A stretch of DNA of 64,000 nt from Sapria himalayana (Eukaryota; Streptophyta; Magnoliopsida; Malpighiales; Rafflesiaceae). Under the pieces are notes generated by a model. That model saw only the letters and a list, made by a program, of their open reading frames with translations, was not told where the DNA came from and made no database searches. How positions within the stretch are numbered: position 1 is the stretch's first letter; the number at the start of each line of letters is the position of its first letter. The position numbers and the translations under genes are program-made. Shown here piece after piece: positions 38,560 through 49,829 of the stretch. Location: positions 2,073,669-2,137,668 of the forward strand of contig JAREIK010003088.1 of NCBI GenBank assembly GCA_029783825.1, written 5' to 3'.

Positions 38560-38931
38560 TTTATGTATTTATGTATTTATGTATTTATGTATTTATGCAT
38601 TTATGCATTTATGCATTTATGCATTTATGTATTTATGCATAAATATAAAAATATATAAATATGCAAATATATAAATACGTAAATACATAAATACATAAAT
38701 ACATATATGAATATATGAATATGTGAATATATCATTATGTAAATATGTGAATATATGAAAATATGAAATGTGAATATGCGAATATGAGAATATGAGAATA
38801 TGCGAATATGTGAATATGAGAATATGCGAATGTGCGAATATGTCAATATATATGAATATCTGAATATATGAATATATGAATTTATGAATTCATGAATTTA
38901 TGAATTCATGAATATATAAATATATAAATAT
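38560..38931. repeat. AT-rich octamer array with inverted arms
   Basis: ATTTATGT/ATTTATGC octamers at about 38565-38640 are followed by the complementary sense ACATAAAT units at about 38680-38705, which can fold back on each other. Then come AATATGNG octamers at about 38770-38845 and TGAATTTA/TGAATTCA units up to the LTR start. Confidence 0.85.
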
Positions 38932-39635
38932 TGTGACACCCCATTCCTTAGGGGGTCTCATTCATTCCATCTCACAATACAATGTACAATAAAATAAATT
39001 TTCTCAAATGTACAATACATTTTTTTTTTCGTTTTACTTTTTATTTTCTCAGTGATAGAAAGAAAACACATAATATATTATTTAAGCCAGAATCAACTTT
39101 CTTTCACATATGAAATCCCATATGTCGGTATGTCATCTATACTGGACCTGTACCTGAAAAGGAGTCCCACAATGTAGTGAGCAAGACTCAATAGGTTAAA
39201 CTCTTTCAGAGTTACTCCCTACCTAAGTGCACGTAAAACGTCATGAATATATATCAATACTAATTTAAGTACAATATTTATATGAATACAATTATGGATG
39301 AAATGTTTATATGCACATATTCCTAAGTCTCATCGACTCCCTCACACATGCCGAAGCCAAGTATGACATATTATATATATGTATATATATCTATAGAAAT
39401 ATTTATTTTTTTGGAATTATTCCGAAAAATATGGACCTCCTCCGAAAAATATATTTGACATTTATCCGAATAAAATATCATTTTCTTGGATTTACTCCAA
39501 GAAATAAGCACCGCCACAACTCTGCCCGGACATTGTCCCAATTTGAGTTCGTAATCTATAATAACCATATATCAAATAAAATCTCATGCAACTCAGTCTA
39601 GACGTTTTCCAATTCGAGTTCTCTAAATACCATCC

Positions 39636-39691
<56 letters not shown>

Positions 39692-40562
39692 CATGCACTC
39701 ACTCATGTAAATGGAATATTCTCGTGCATATGAAATGTAATTATGCCTAATTTAAGCCATGTTCCATACATAATTTTAACAATCCAAATCTAATTGATTC
39801 TATACTAATTTTTACTTACTAAAATTCTTAACTTTTCACTAATTAATTATTTCCAATAAAATTTCTAACAATTCGAATTGAAATATAAAATATTATCACT
39901 TCTGGTCATTAAATAGAAAGAAATTCTGATAAGAAAAAATTGCTATCTTTCGGAAAATTTCTCAAAAACTTTATAGATTTAATATCAATGTGAAGATCTC
40001 GTCGTGCAGAGTAACTTTAGTTCTTGGATTATTTCATTCCGATTCCAGAATAATCCGTTATGATTAGAATAAAATTTATATATATATTTTTTATGTGCTG
40101 TCTCTCTCTCCGGCGACGAACATTTTTTTTTCAGTTTTTCTCCCATTTTCCAGATTCTTGATATTTTTTTCTATTATTTTTTTTAATTTAATATCATTAA
40201 TTAATAATAATAATTTTTTTTCCTTTTAGGTTGACACCTGGACAGCCGAAGGACTGCCCGCGCAGGCACGGCCACGTGCAGATGACGTGGCGCGTTCATT
40301 CGGTTGATCAACATTTTTTTTAAATATTCTAATAATTATTTAATTAAATAAAAATATATTAAATTCTGATTTTCTGAGAATTTAACAAAATTTGATACCG
40401 TAGCGATATTTACCAAGAAGAATTCAATAACAACATGTATTTTATCATTATGGCTCTAAAATTTTTAGATTATTTTTTATTATTACAAAATTATCATTTT
40501 GTCCTTTATTTTCAGAAATAAATTTATGTTAGTTATTTATTCAATTTTTTTTCGAGATTTCA
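38932..40562 (-). mobile_element. LTR of the Ty3/gypsy element
   Basis: On + it runs from TGTGACACCCC to GAGATTTCA, i.e. TG...CA ends, about 1.63 kb. On the minus strand it follows the integrase end and a purine-rich tract, so it is the 3' LTR. It contains a (CA)n run at 39644-39688. No second LTR is in view, so the ends cannot be confirmed by comparison. Confidence 0.55.
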
Positions 40563-40577
40563 TATTCTCTCCTCCTT
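40563..40577 (-). other. polypurine tract of the Ty3/gypsy element
   Basis: On the minus strand this reads AAGGAGGAGAGAATA directly before the LTR's TG, after GGGACGAAATTC. That is the usual layout of the plus-strand primer site in plant Ty3/gypsy elements. Confidence 0.55.
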
Positions 40578-43510
40578 AAAGAATTTCGTCCCAAAATTCT
40601 CACAATTACACATTTGAACTTATAAACATATTCTGAAGTTAAATAATTTTTAAATTACTAAAATACATACCTTAATTTTCAAATAAAAAGGATAAGCAAC
40701 ACGCATCGTGTCTTCACGTTCCCATGTTGCTTCTTCTATTCCTTGATAATGTCATATCACTTTTACTAGTCTCACAGTTTTGCGTCGCAAAATTGATCTC
40801 GATTATAAATGATTCGCACTGCATTTCTTTAAATGATGCATCTGCGTCAATAACTAATTCGCCCCAATCCATTACATGAGTTGGATAAGGAATATATTTT
40901 CTAAGCATAGAGACGTGAAATATCTCGTAGACACCAGATAAATATGGTGATAATGCCAATCGATAAGTAACCAAACCCACATTCCCGAGTATTCAAAAGG
41001 CTCAATATCTTGGTGATAATTTTTTACACTTTCCAAATCTGATTACTCCCCTTTTTGGCATCACTTTCAAGAAAACATGATCTCATGCTTCAAATTCTAT
41101 GGGTCGTCTTCTTTTATCAGCATAACTTTTCTAACAACTTTGTGCTATAAGAAGACTGTCGTTTCAAAACTACTTTCTCTGGGGTATCTCTAATCACATC
41201 TTGACCCGTAATGGATCGGTCTGCCACCTCAGCCCACAAACTGAAGATCGACATGGTCTTCTATACAATGCTTCATATGGTGTCATTTAGGTACTTGAAT
41301 GATAACTATTGTTATAGGCAAACTCGACCAAAGGCAGATGTTCTTCCCAGCTACCCTTGAAATCTAGACAACATGCTCGCAACATATCTTTCAAAACTTG
41401 TATGGCACTTTCCAAAATAATGTTCCCATTGCTTTCTGAAAACTTTTCCAAAAATAAGCTATAAATTGGGGATCTCTGTCCGATACAATAGATACTACCA
41501 CTCCATGTAATCGAACAATTTCTCGTATGTATAACCTACATAATTTCTCACGTGTAAAATTTATTCGCATTGCTAGAAAATGGGCATACTTTTAAGCTGT
41601 CTACAATTACCCACACAGTATCATGTTTTCGTGATATCCGTGACAAGTGAGCCACAAAATCTTTCGTGAGATGTTTCTATTTCCACTCTGCTACCTCCAA
41701 AGGCTGGAGTAATCCTGCCAGCCTTTGATGCTAAGCCTTTATCTACTGACACATGAGGCATCGTCGAACAAAATCCCCAATATGCCTCTTCATCCCATTC
41801 CAGTAATACTAGCGACGAAGATCATTATACATCTTTTTTCCACCTAGATGTATTGTAAAATGAGAATAATGAAATTCCTTAAGAATATCCTCTCTCAATT
41901 ACACTATCTGGAGAACCACAATCCGTCCCCTAAACCGAAGACTACCTTCCAAATGAATAGCCCAAACTTCATCTCACGTACCAGTCTCTACTCAATTCTT
42001 TATAGATAATAAAACTGCATCTTATTTTTGTATCTCAATCACCTTATTTAATAGTGAAAGTATAGCTACTAAACTCTTGATAATACTCTGACTTCGATTC
42101 CTATATTGTAAGCTGAATCGTCCCACTGTTTCATGCATATCGCATTCCCACGAAGCTATACTAGCTGGTGCACCTCATGACTTCGACAAATTGCATCAGC
42201 CACCACATTTGTCTTACATAAATGGTAATGCAAAGTAAAATCATAATCTTTTAGATACTCATTCCATCGATGTTGTCTCATGTTAAGATATTGTTCTGTA
42301 AAGATATATTTTATACTTTTATGATCTGGATATACCTCAAATTGCTCCGCATATAAATAGTTTCATCATATTTTTAAAGCAAAGATTATAGCCGCCAAGT
42401 CTATATCATATGTGCGGTAATTTCTCTCATGATTCATTAATTGTCTTTAACCATAAGCTATCACTCTTTCAGATTACATCATAACACATCCCAATCCATC
42501 TTTTGAGGCATCACAATATACTGTATATTTCTGCATCCTATCTGGAATTATCAGAATAGGTGCTGAAGTAAGTTTACTTTTCAATTACTGGAATTCCTTT
42601 TCACATTAATCAATCCACTCATACATGATTTCATTCCTGGTCAATCTAGTCATTAGAGCAGCTAACCATGAAAGATTCCTAATAAACCTTATGTAATACC
42701 CAGTCAATCCCTAAAAACTACTTATTTCAAAAACCGACTTTGGCCTCTCCCAACTCATGACCGCCCTGACATTTTTAGGGTCCACTGAGATACTTGTAGC
42801 TGATACTTCAAGTCCCAAAAATTTTACTTCTATCAACCAAAAGTCATATTTACCAAACTTGACATACAACTTATGTTCCCTCAAAGTTTGGAGAATAAAA
42901 TGTAAATGATTCTTATGCTCTCCTTCGAACTAAGAATAAATCAAAATAACATCCACAAAAATCACAATAAAATAATCTAAATATGGCTGAAATATTCTAT
43001 GCATAAGATCAATTAATGCTGCTGGGGCATTCATTAATCTGAAAGGCATTACTGTAAACTCAAAATGCCAATACCGTGTTCTAAATGCTGTCTTAGAGAT
43101 ATCAACCTCCCTGACATGCAACTAATGATATCCAGTACGAATATCTATTTTGGAAAAGACCCGTGCTCCTTTTATCTGATCAAATAAATTATCAATCCTT
43201 GGTAATGGATATCGATTCTTTATCATAACTCTATTCAACTATCAATAACCAATGCACAGTCGAAGAGTTTTATCTTTCTTTGCAAATAAAACCAAAGTAC
43301 CCCAAGGTGAAGTGTTGGGTCTAATAAAATCCTTGTCCAACAAATCTTTTATCTAGACCTTTAGTGCTTGTAATTCAATCGGTGTCATCCAATGTGGAGT
43401 CATAGAAATGGATGATGTACCGGGATGTAACTCAATTCAAAAATCCACATTCCCATGCGGGGGCAATACTGGTAATTCATCAAGAAAAATATCCTCATAT
43501 TCACAGTATA
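40578..43510 (-). mobile_element. Ty3/gypsy pol remnant (reverse transcriptase, RNase H, integrase), inactive
   Basis: Read on the minus strand from right to left. Reverse transcriptase lies at about 43330-42930, with [25 protein letters not shown] and [10 protein letters not shown]. The last should be F-x-D-D, but the second catalytic Asp is Val. RNase H is near 42530-42460 (YCDASKDGLGCVMM). The integrase zinc finger is near 41820-41740 (YYWNGMKRHIGDFVRRCLMC), the core near 41515-41460 ([10 protein letters not shown]), and the C-terminus at 40980-40714 (YEIFHVSMLRKYIP, HVMDWGELV). Several in-frame stops occur. Gag, protease and the 5' LTR are missing: the element breaks off near 43510 into an AT octamer array. 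Dead and 5'-truncated. Confidence 0.88.
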
Positions 43511-43519
43511 TTATGTAAG

Positions 43520-43700
43520 TTATTTATTCCAAAAATGAAATATATTTATATATTTATATAGTTATATATTTATATATGTAAATATTTATATATTTACATA
43601 TTTATGTATTTACATATTTATGTATTTACATATTTATGTATTTAAATATATTTATATAGTTATATATTTATATAGTTATATATTTATATATAAATATATA
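43520..43700. repeat. AT-rich octamer array on the other side of the Ty3 element
   Basis: Units such as ATTTATGT, ATTTACAT and ATTTATAT/AGTTATAT in tandem. The ATTTATGT unit is the same as in the array at 38560-38931. Confidence 0.85.
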
Positions 43701-44340
43701 TTATTTATCATGTGCATGAAGCCATTGACCCATCAAGTCTTATACTTCTAAATTTGAGAGGTGTAATAATACTACATACACGTATTGCTTCAAATCTAAA
43801 TAATGAGACCCACTTTGATGTATATGGGAGGCCCATCAACACTAGCACATATATTAAATGTATATGTAAAGTGCAGCAACACAAGCATGCATATTAACAA
43901 ATGTATATGAGGAACATACTATGACGGGCATGTCTTTCTTCAAAAATAGTGAAAAAAAGTATTTGGAAAAAAAAAAAGAATTGTAGCTACTAAATAATCG
44001 ATCATGCATGATCATAATAAGAACCATAAATTCTAGAAACTCAACTTCAACACAATTTGCAATCAACACAAAAAAAAAAAAACTATTGCAAGAAGAATAA
44101 ATTGATACACATGGATGTACACCTACCATGTGGAACAACAACCCAGCCGAATGGAAGCTAAAAATACCATTCCCAATATATCATTATCAGCGATAGAGCC
44201 ATGGCTGATAGACTTAGGTTACGTTGTGTTCTATGATTGGTGGCGCCTATCCAAATATTTATTTGGGTGTGTAAACTAAACTACAAAGTAGATAACATAC
44301 AATACAGAGTAGGTTCATAACAAATATTCCACCAATAAAT
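43701..44340. other. non-coding DNA
   Basis: No gene or known element seen before the start of block Y copy 2. Confidence 0.5.
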
Positions 44341-46121
44341 ACAAGTGATCCAAATTGTTTCTCTTCTTTGCATGGACAAGGCACAAAAATATGAACAAGC
44401 AGGGAATGCTTGTGCCATGATTATGCTGGAATTTTAGTCATGCTTAAGTAAGCAATTATTGTTTTTAACGTGCAACTCAAAAATGTTCTCCCCACAAATT
44501 CATATGATCGCATCTGTTTATGGAACATAAATCTAGTTTATCTAAAAATATCTTATGTTGCTAGTTACCTATAGCAAGTTAGCAACCTTGTAGGATTAGC
44601 CCACAAACACAACTCAGCTAACTAGTTTAGACCAGTATTCTTGGAGACAAATATAACGATGCTATAAAGTAATGCATGGCTGCAAGGAAGAAATGATGTC
44701 TATATAAGACACAGTAAAGTTAAAGTATTGACATAGGCGTAAAGAAAGCTCAAGTGGAAAACCAATAAAGCCGAGGTTGCCAACTCATTGTGTGGCTCAA
44801 ACATGGTCTTTAAATTGTATGTCTCTGCTTAGGTATAACAAGAACCTTCCCAAATAGAAAAGTGGTGAGTGTTTAAAGGAACTAGCTTTAATACATTCAA
44901 ATCTGGTTCAAACATAAAAATTTCAACTTTAATTTTGTTTAAAAAGAAAAAAAACTTGATTTTAATACATTACCATTTGAAATAAACTTGATTTTATACT
45001 TATCTGACACCTTAAATCAATATATATATATATATATAGGTAGAGAGAGAGTGAGAGATAGACATAGAGAGAGAGAGAAATAGGTAGAGAGAGAGTGAGA
45101 GAACAAAAAAAACTATATTTTATCAATTTACATATAATAAAAGTTAAGTTTAAATCTATAATTACTAATGAAAGAAGTGAAAATTTATACTAACACAAAA
45201 CAAGTTACTGTATCAAAAAAATAATAATAAATATTTATTCTACCTATATATTAACTCTTCAACTTGAAGTCTTAATATACAATGAAAGTTTAAAGAATAC
45301 CTGCCACTAACCTTGTGGAATCCAAGATGCTAGAGTTCGAGCATAAAAATATTTGCAAATTCTAAACACTGCATCCCCAATACCTTACTTATTAGTTGTC
45401 TAATGAAAAAATAAGGCAAAATAGATGGAATCTCTTAGACCATGGATCACGACACTATGATTTATAGATTATTTTAATCTCTATAAAAAATGTGGCCTGG
45501 AAATTTATATAGATTATAGATGAATATCTTTTATTAGAATATCATGTATGTGCACGTTTCACCATAAAAATTAATGTCACCATAAGAGCATCTCTAACAA
45601 GTCTATCTAAAATAGCCACTCAAAATATATTAAAATATTATGTTATCTATTTTAACTAATTATTTTTTTAAAATAACTCCAAAATACTATCTATTTTAGC
45701 TAACAACTTCGACTAAATTTAACTAACTTTTAAAAATAAAATCTAAAATACTATATAAAATGCCATGTCATCATTATGGTGATAAAATACATAATTTAAA
45801 TTTTTATAATTTTAAAATATAATATTTACCATGGAAATGATTATACAATGAAGTATTATCTGTAAAACTTGTGAATGAGCTTCAGTTGACACCGGTATAT
45901 TTTTCACATGCAATTATTATCATAGAGATTATGTTTGCGCCATGCAAGTTTGATATTAAGAAAGGATTATGTTTGGGTCTCTAAAGTTTATATTTCTAAA
46001 TTTTCTAACTCTCTAAAGTTTTGTTTCTAATTTCTCTCTCTGTTTTTTTTTTAATTTTACTTCTATAAATTTTATATTTCTAAATTATGTTTTCAAGGTT
46101 CATACAGCGGGGGAAGAAAGC

Positions 46122-47084
46122 ATGCGACGACGAGGTGCGCTGCCCAAATCTCTGGGGGCGTTGGTGGCCCGGACGGCGCTGTTCTTGTTGTCGGTGCAAA
46201 CGGATTCGTTTGCCGTTGCTGCCCATGGAGAGCGTGGAAACGCAACTTCCTTGTTCGAATTACCATACTGGTCGGGCTCGGGCTCAAACGATGAATCCGA
46301 TCTTCTGCGCTTGGAGGAGCCGTTTGCTGATTCGGGTGGCAATGATGCGAACCCTTTGGACGGCGGTTTTTATTTTCTAGAAGGAATGTTAAAATGGGCA
46401 ATTGGTACAAGCGGCAATTATCTTTCGTGATTTTGTATATAATTGCTGTTTCTCTATTTTCGTTTTTTTCTGGAAGAAAGCAGGATTGCGTTTTATTCTA
46501 CTTCCATTTCACCAGGGCACTCAGACCCAGATAAGCTAAACGAAACAGCGCGAGATCTCCAGCTTCCATCTTCTCGAGGGCTTAAGCAGCGTCAAACAGA
46601 AATTACGGTTTGAATTCCATGCTTGTTTTAGTCACAGTGTTTTAGTCTTATCGAATGAAAAATTATCGTGATGTTGTAATTAAGTTGGACATGATACCGG
46701 GACGCTGATCTGGGAAAGCCGCTCATCTCCTCGAACAACCCTTTGTGCCTGCTATTATTGTTTTATTTTGATATTTGACGCGTTCCGTTTTGTGTTCATT
46801 CTGACCCGGTCGTGTACGTTAGGGGGTTATAATACCAGCACGGCTTTTTCCTCATCTCAACAAACTCTCCGGGGCGAATTTAGCCATTACTAAAAAGCAT
46901 GACGATCCTAACAACTCCTTATATCTGTTGCAGGAATTATTGAACGAGTGGAAAACACCTACGGATCTGCAGCTGATGCAGAGGGCAATACGTGACCTGG
47001 AAAATACTTCTCTGTCTAGTGATGAAAATCTCAGTGCAATGCAGGAGATTCTTTTACTAGTTGAGCCGGTTGACAATGCAAATG
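46122..47084 (+). pseudogene. SIL1-like: SIL1-like exons 1-3, partial duplicate gene
   Basis: Exons at 46122-46404, 46516-46607 and 46934-47084 correspond one to one with the gene at 13903. Splice sites and frame are all kept: 526 nt encoding about 175 codons. It has the signal-peptide-like start MRRRGALPKS, LEGMLKWAIGHSDPDKLN across the first junction, and LLLVEPVDNANG. One extra Leu codon (DLLRLEE against DLRLEE) is an in-frame 3-bp difference. The armadillo repeats encoded by exons 4-6 are absent, so the product could not bind HSP70 in the usual way. The open frame means the duplication is recent or that some selection acts on the piece. Confidence 0.85.
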
Positions 47085-48808
47085 GTTTGCTTTTTCCTTC
47101 TTCCTGGTAGCCTCTTTTCAAATGTCCCTGTTTATTGGGTGCTGTTTAAATCACATCTACGACTCAGTTATGCTGCGTGGTTCTTTACTCACAGTGTGTT
47201 GGTTGCATTTGTTCTAGAGAGTCCTAGATTAGTTAAGTAATCAGGGTTGTTCGACAAATCCTCCATTAAATTTTAGTGAGTGGGATAAAAGAATTCTTGA
47301 TAAAATAAAATAATTTTGTTTCATATTGAGTTGATAAATAATAAATCAGCTTCTCTCTTAAAAAATGGTATAAAGTATATATTTTTATTTTTTATGTTTT
47401 TAGAATTATGAAATAGTATGAATTTATGCTGTAATATTTTTTTCTTTGGTAATTTTTTAATGCCTCAACATTAATTTGTCCTATAATTACATATCATAAT
47501 ATTTCTTTATTTTTTTCACACTTCATTTCATATTGTGAGTGTACCAATGTACTCCGATCTTCTCTTGAAATATTTTTTTATTTAAAGCAAGGACATGCTA
47601 TATTGAAAGAGATAAACATATTTCACTTTTGATATACCTTAAGGATTGCTTTTCCATCTCTTGTTAAAGTCCATAACTTTCTGTAGGGCTTAAAATATTA
47701 TTTTTATAATTTTTTAATGAATGAATATTTTATTTTTGGAAATGAAGAATATTTTTCTTCATCATATATAAAAGAGAAGATGTATATGAAAACACATGTG
47801 ATTTTCATACCTAGATGCTTGATTCAATTTGTAAATTGTAGAATATCACATATGACCTAAAATAATTATCATCCAGTTAATTCAACACATTCATAAAAAT
47901 GATTTTTTTTGGTTATCACATGTTTTTTTTTTAATTTTTGTGCTTTTATCTTAGGAGTTCATAATTTAGATATTTATTCTTATTAGTTTCTAGAGGTTAT
48001 CGAGCATAAGAAGTTTATTATACATAATTTATGATGAAAGTTTTTGAGAGATTCAAATATTTTTATATGATCAAGCTTACATTCTATCATGTATAATTAT
48101 ATATTTTAATTAAAATATATAATGAATATTCTTGTAATATTTAAACTTTTGAAGTGTATGCTAAAAGTACAATAGTACACTAATTGCTTGGCCTATAGCA
48201 CACAATAATCTTTGATGAGTTGCTCTTCTGTATCCATCATAGTAAATCTTGATGAGTTGCATAATTAGTCTTTGTGGCTTGACTTTGGAAAATCTAAGTT
48301 TGGAAGGTTAGTCTTTGTGCCTTAATATCATCTGTCATTAGATGACTTGAATCATCAGCTTGCTCCATGCTAAATTTATTCTAGGCTACAAATTATTCTT
48401 GAGTTGTGTCATGGGTCGAGTAGAAACTTGTGAATCAAGCTTAGCTCGTGAAATAATATTCATACTAACTATATTAACTATAAATTATATTTAGTTTAGT
48501 AATAGTAAAATAATAAAGGGGAAACATTTGAAAAATCCAAGAAATAAGTAATATTATCAATTATAAAATAATATATTTAGTTTGTTCATAATTAAATAAT
48601 TAATCTATTTTATGATTCTCTTATATATAATATATCTAACTCAAGAGTACATATCAGATAAAAAATTACTATTTGATTCAATTGGAGTATTTTCTGGAGC
48701 ACAATTTCAAAGATTAATTTACATGAGAATATTTCAATCACATATTTTCTTTGTAATATAATATATCTCGAATGAAGTAGGAAATCTTTATTTAAAGAAA
48801 ATACAATT

Positions 48809-49300
48809 TTTTTCAAGATCTTTTATTTTGTATGATTAAATGTAATTTTTGTTAGATTAATTTAAAACTTATCCTCTCTTATAATAAAGATATTAGTTAC
48901 ATATATAATATATAAGATTAACCTGTTGTCTAAGCTTCTCTAGAAAAACAAAAAATCTACAACACACTTGTTTTTATTTGAAAGAGAAAGCTGCCAAATT
49001 AAACCCTTGTAAAGTAAATTTTAGTAATTATTTTAAGCAATTTAATTTTTTTTATAATCTTTAAATTAAATATGATTATATTATTCAAAATTTGAGTAGA
49101 TGCTTCAAATACACCTCCTCCTTTTTAAACTATTATCTACCAGTGAAATATTGTCAATGATATAAAAATTAATGTGGAGGTCATATTTGCCATGAATTTT
49201 TTTTTGTAATATATACTAAATATTTTAGTAAATCTTATACAACAAATTTTATTTTGAAATAATCTATCTCATTATCTAGAATTATCTTTATAATAAATAT
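48809..49300. repeat. about 490-bp segment present only in block Y copy 2
   Basis: Copy 1 goes directly from AAAGAAAATACAAT to the shared ATTGCAACTAATAATAAAT; copy 2 has this AT-rich segment in between. It carries strings also found in the first visible kinase intron (CTTATCCTCTC, ACAACACAC). It is therefore more likely part of an older element deleted from copy 1 than a clean new insertion. Confidence 0.6.
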
Positions 49301-49646
49301 TTATTGCAACTAATAATAAATATTCTTGTAGGTTGAAGTATTAGTTTCCTTGTCTTATAATATGGTCCAATATTATACTTGGTGAGATAGTCTTAAAAAA
49401 ATTCTATTTGATAATATCATTTTTAGATGTACTAAATGACACCAAATAATAGTTAAAAAACAACACTTGTGAAATAGAGTAATGTCTATAATATTTTTAA
49501 TTTTTTAAAAAGAAATTGAAAGATCAAGATCAGAATAACAATGGTCAAATCATCTAGTTTTGATGGAAGATTCTACCTAAATTTGAATATATTGTATGTC
49601 ACATTTTTCTAGTATTAACTATAACTTATAGGTGGTCAAGTCTTTT

Positions 49647-49829
49647 TTTTTTTTTTTGAAAACCAAGAGCTTTAAGGCTTTCTTATGTGGACTCCTACAT
49701 CCCCTTGGGCCCATAGAGAATCAAGCAGGTAAGAAATATTTCCAGTACCTTCACCAATAAGACTTGAACTCGTGACCTCCTGGACATTGTCAAGAGTCCC
49801 AACCAGCTAATCTCCTTATGAGATGGGTA
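49647..49829 (-). mobile_element. tRNA-derived SINE, copy in block Y copy 2
   Basis: The counterpart of 16941-17122, with the same boxes on the minus strand (GGTCACGAGTTCAAGTC) and flanks TCAAGTCTTTT at 49636-49646 and TCAAGTCATTT at 49830-49840. It was inserted before the duplication. Confidence 0.75.

Noticed and set aside
38560..38931. CRISPR-like array of short regular repeats
   Set aside because: Units are 8 bp without unique spacers, in a plant nuclear setting; this is a microsatellite.
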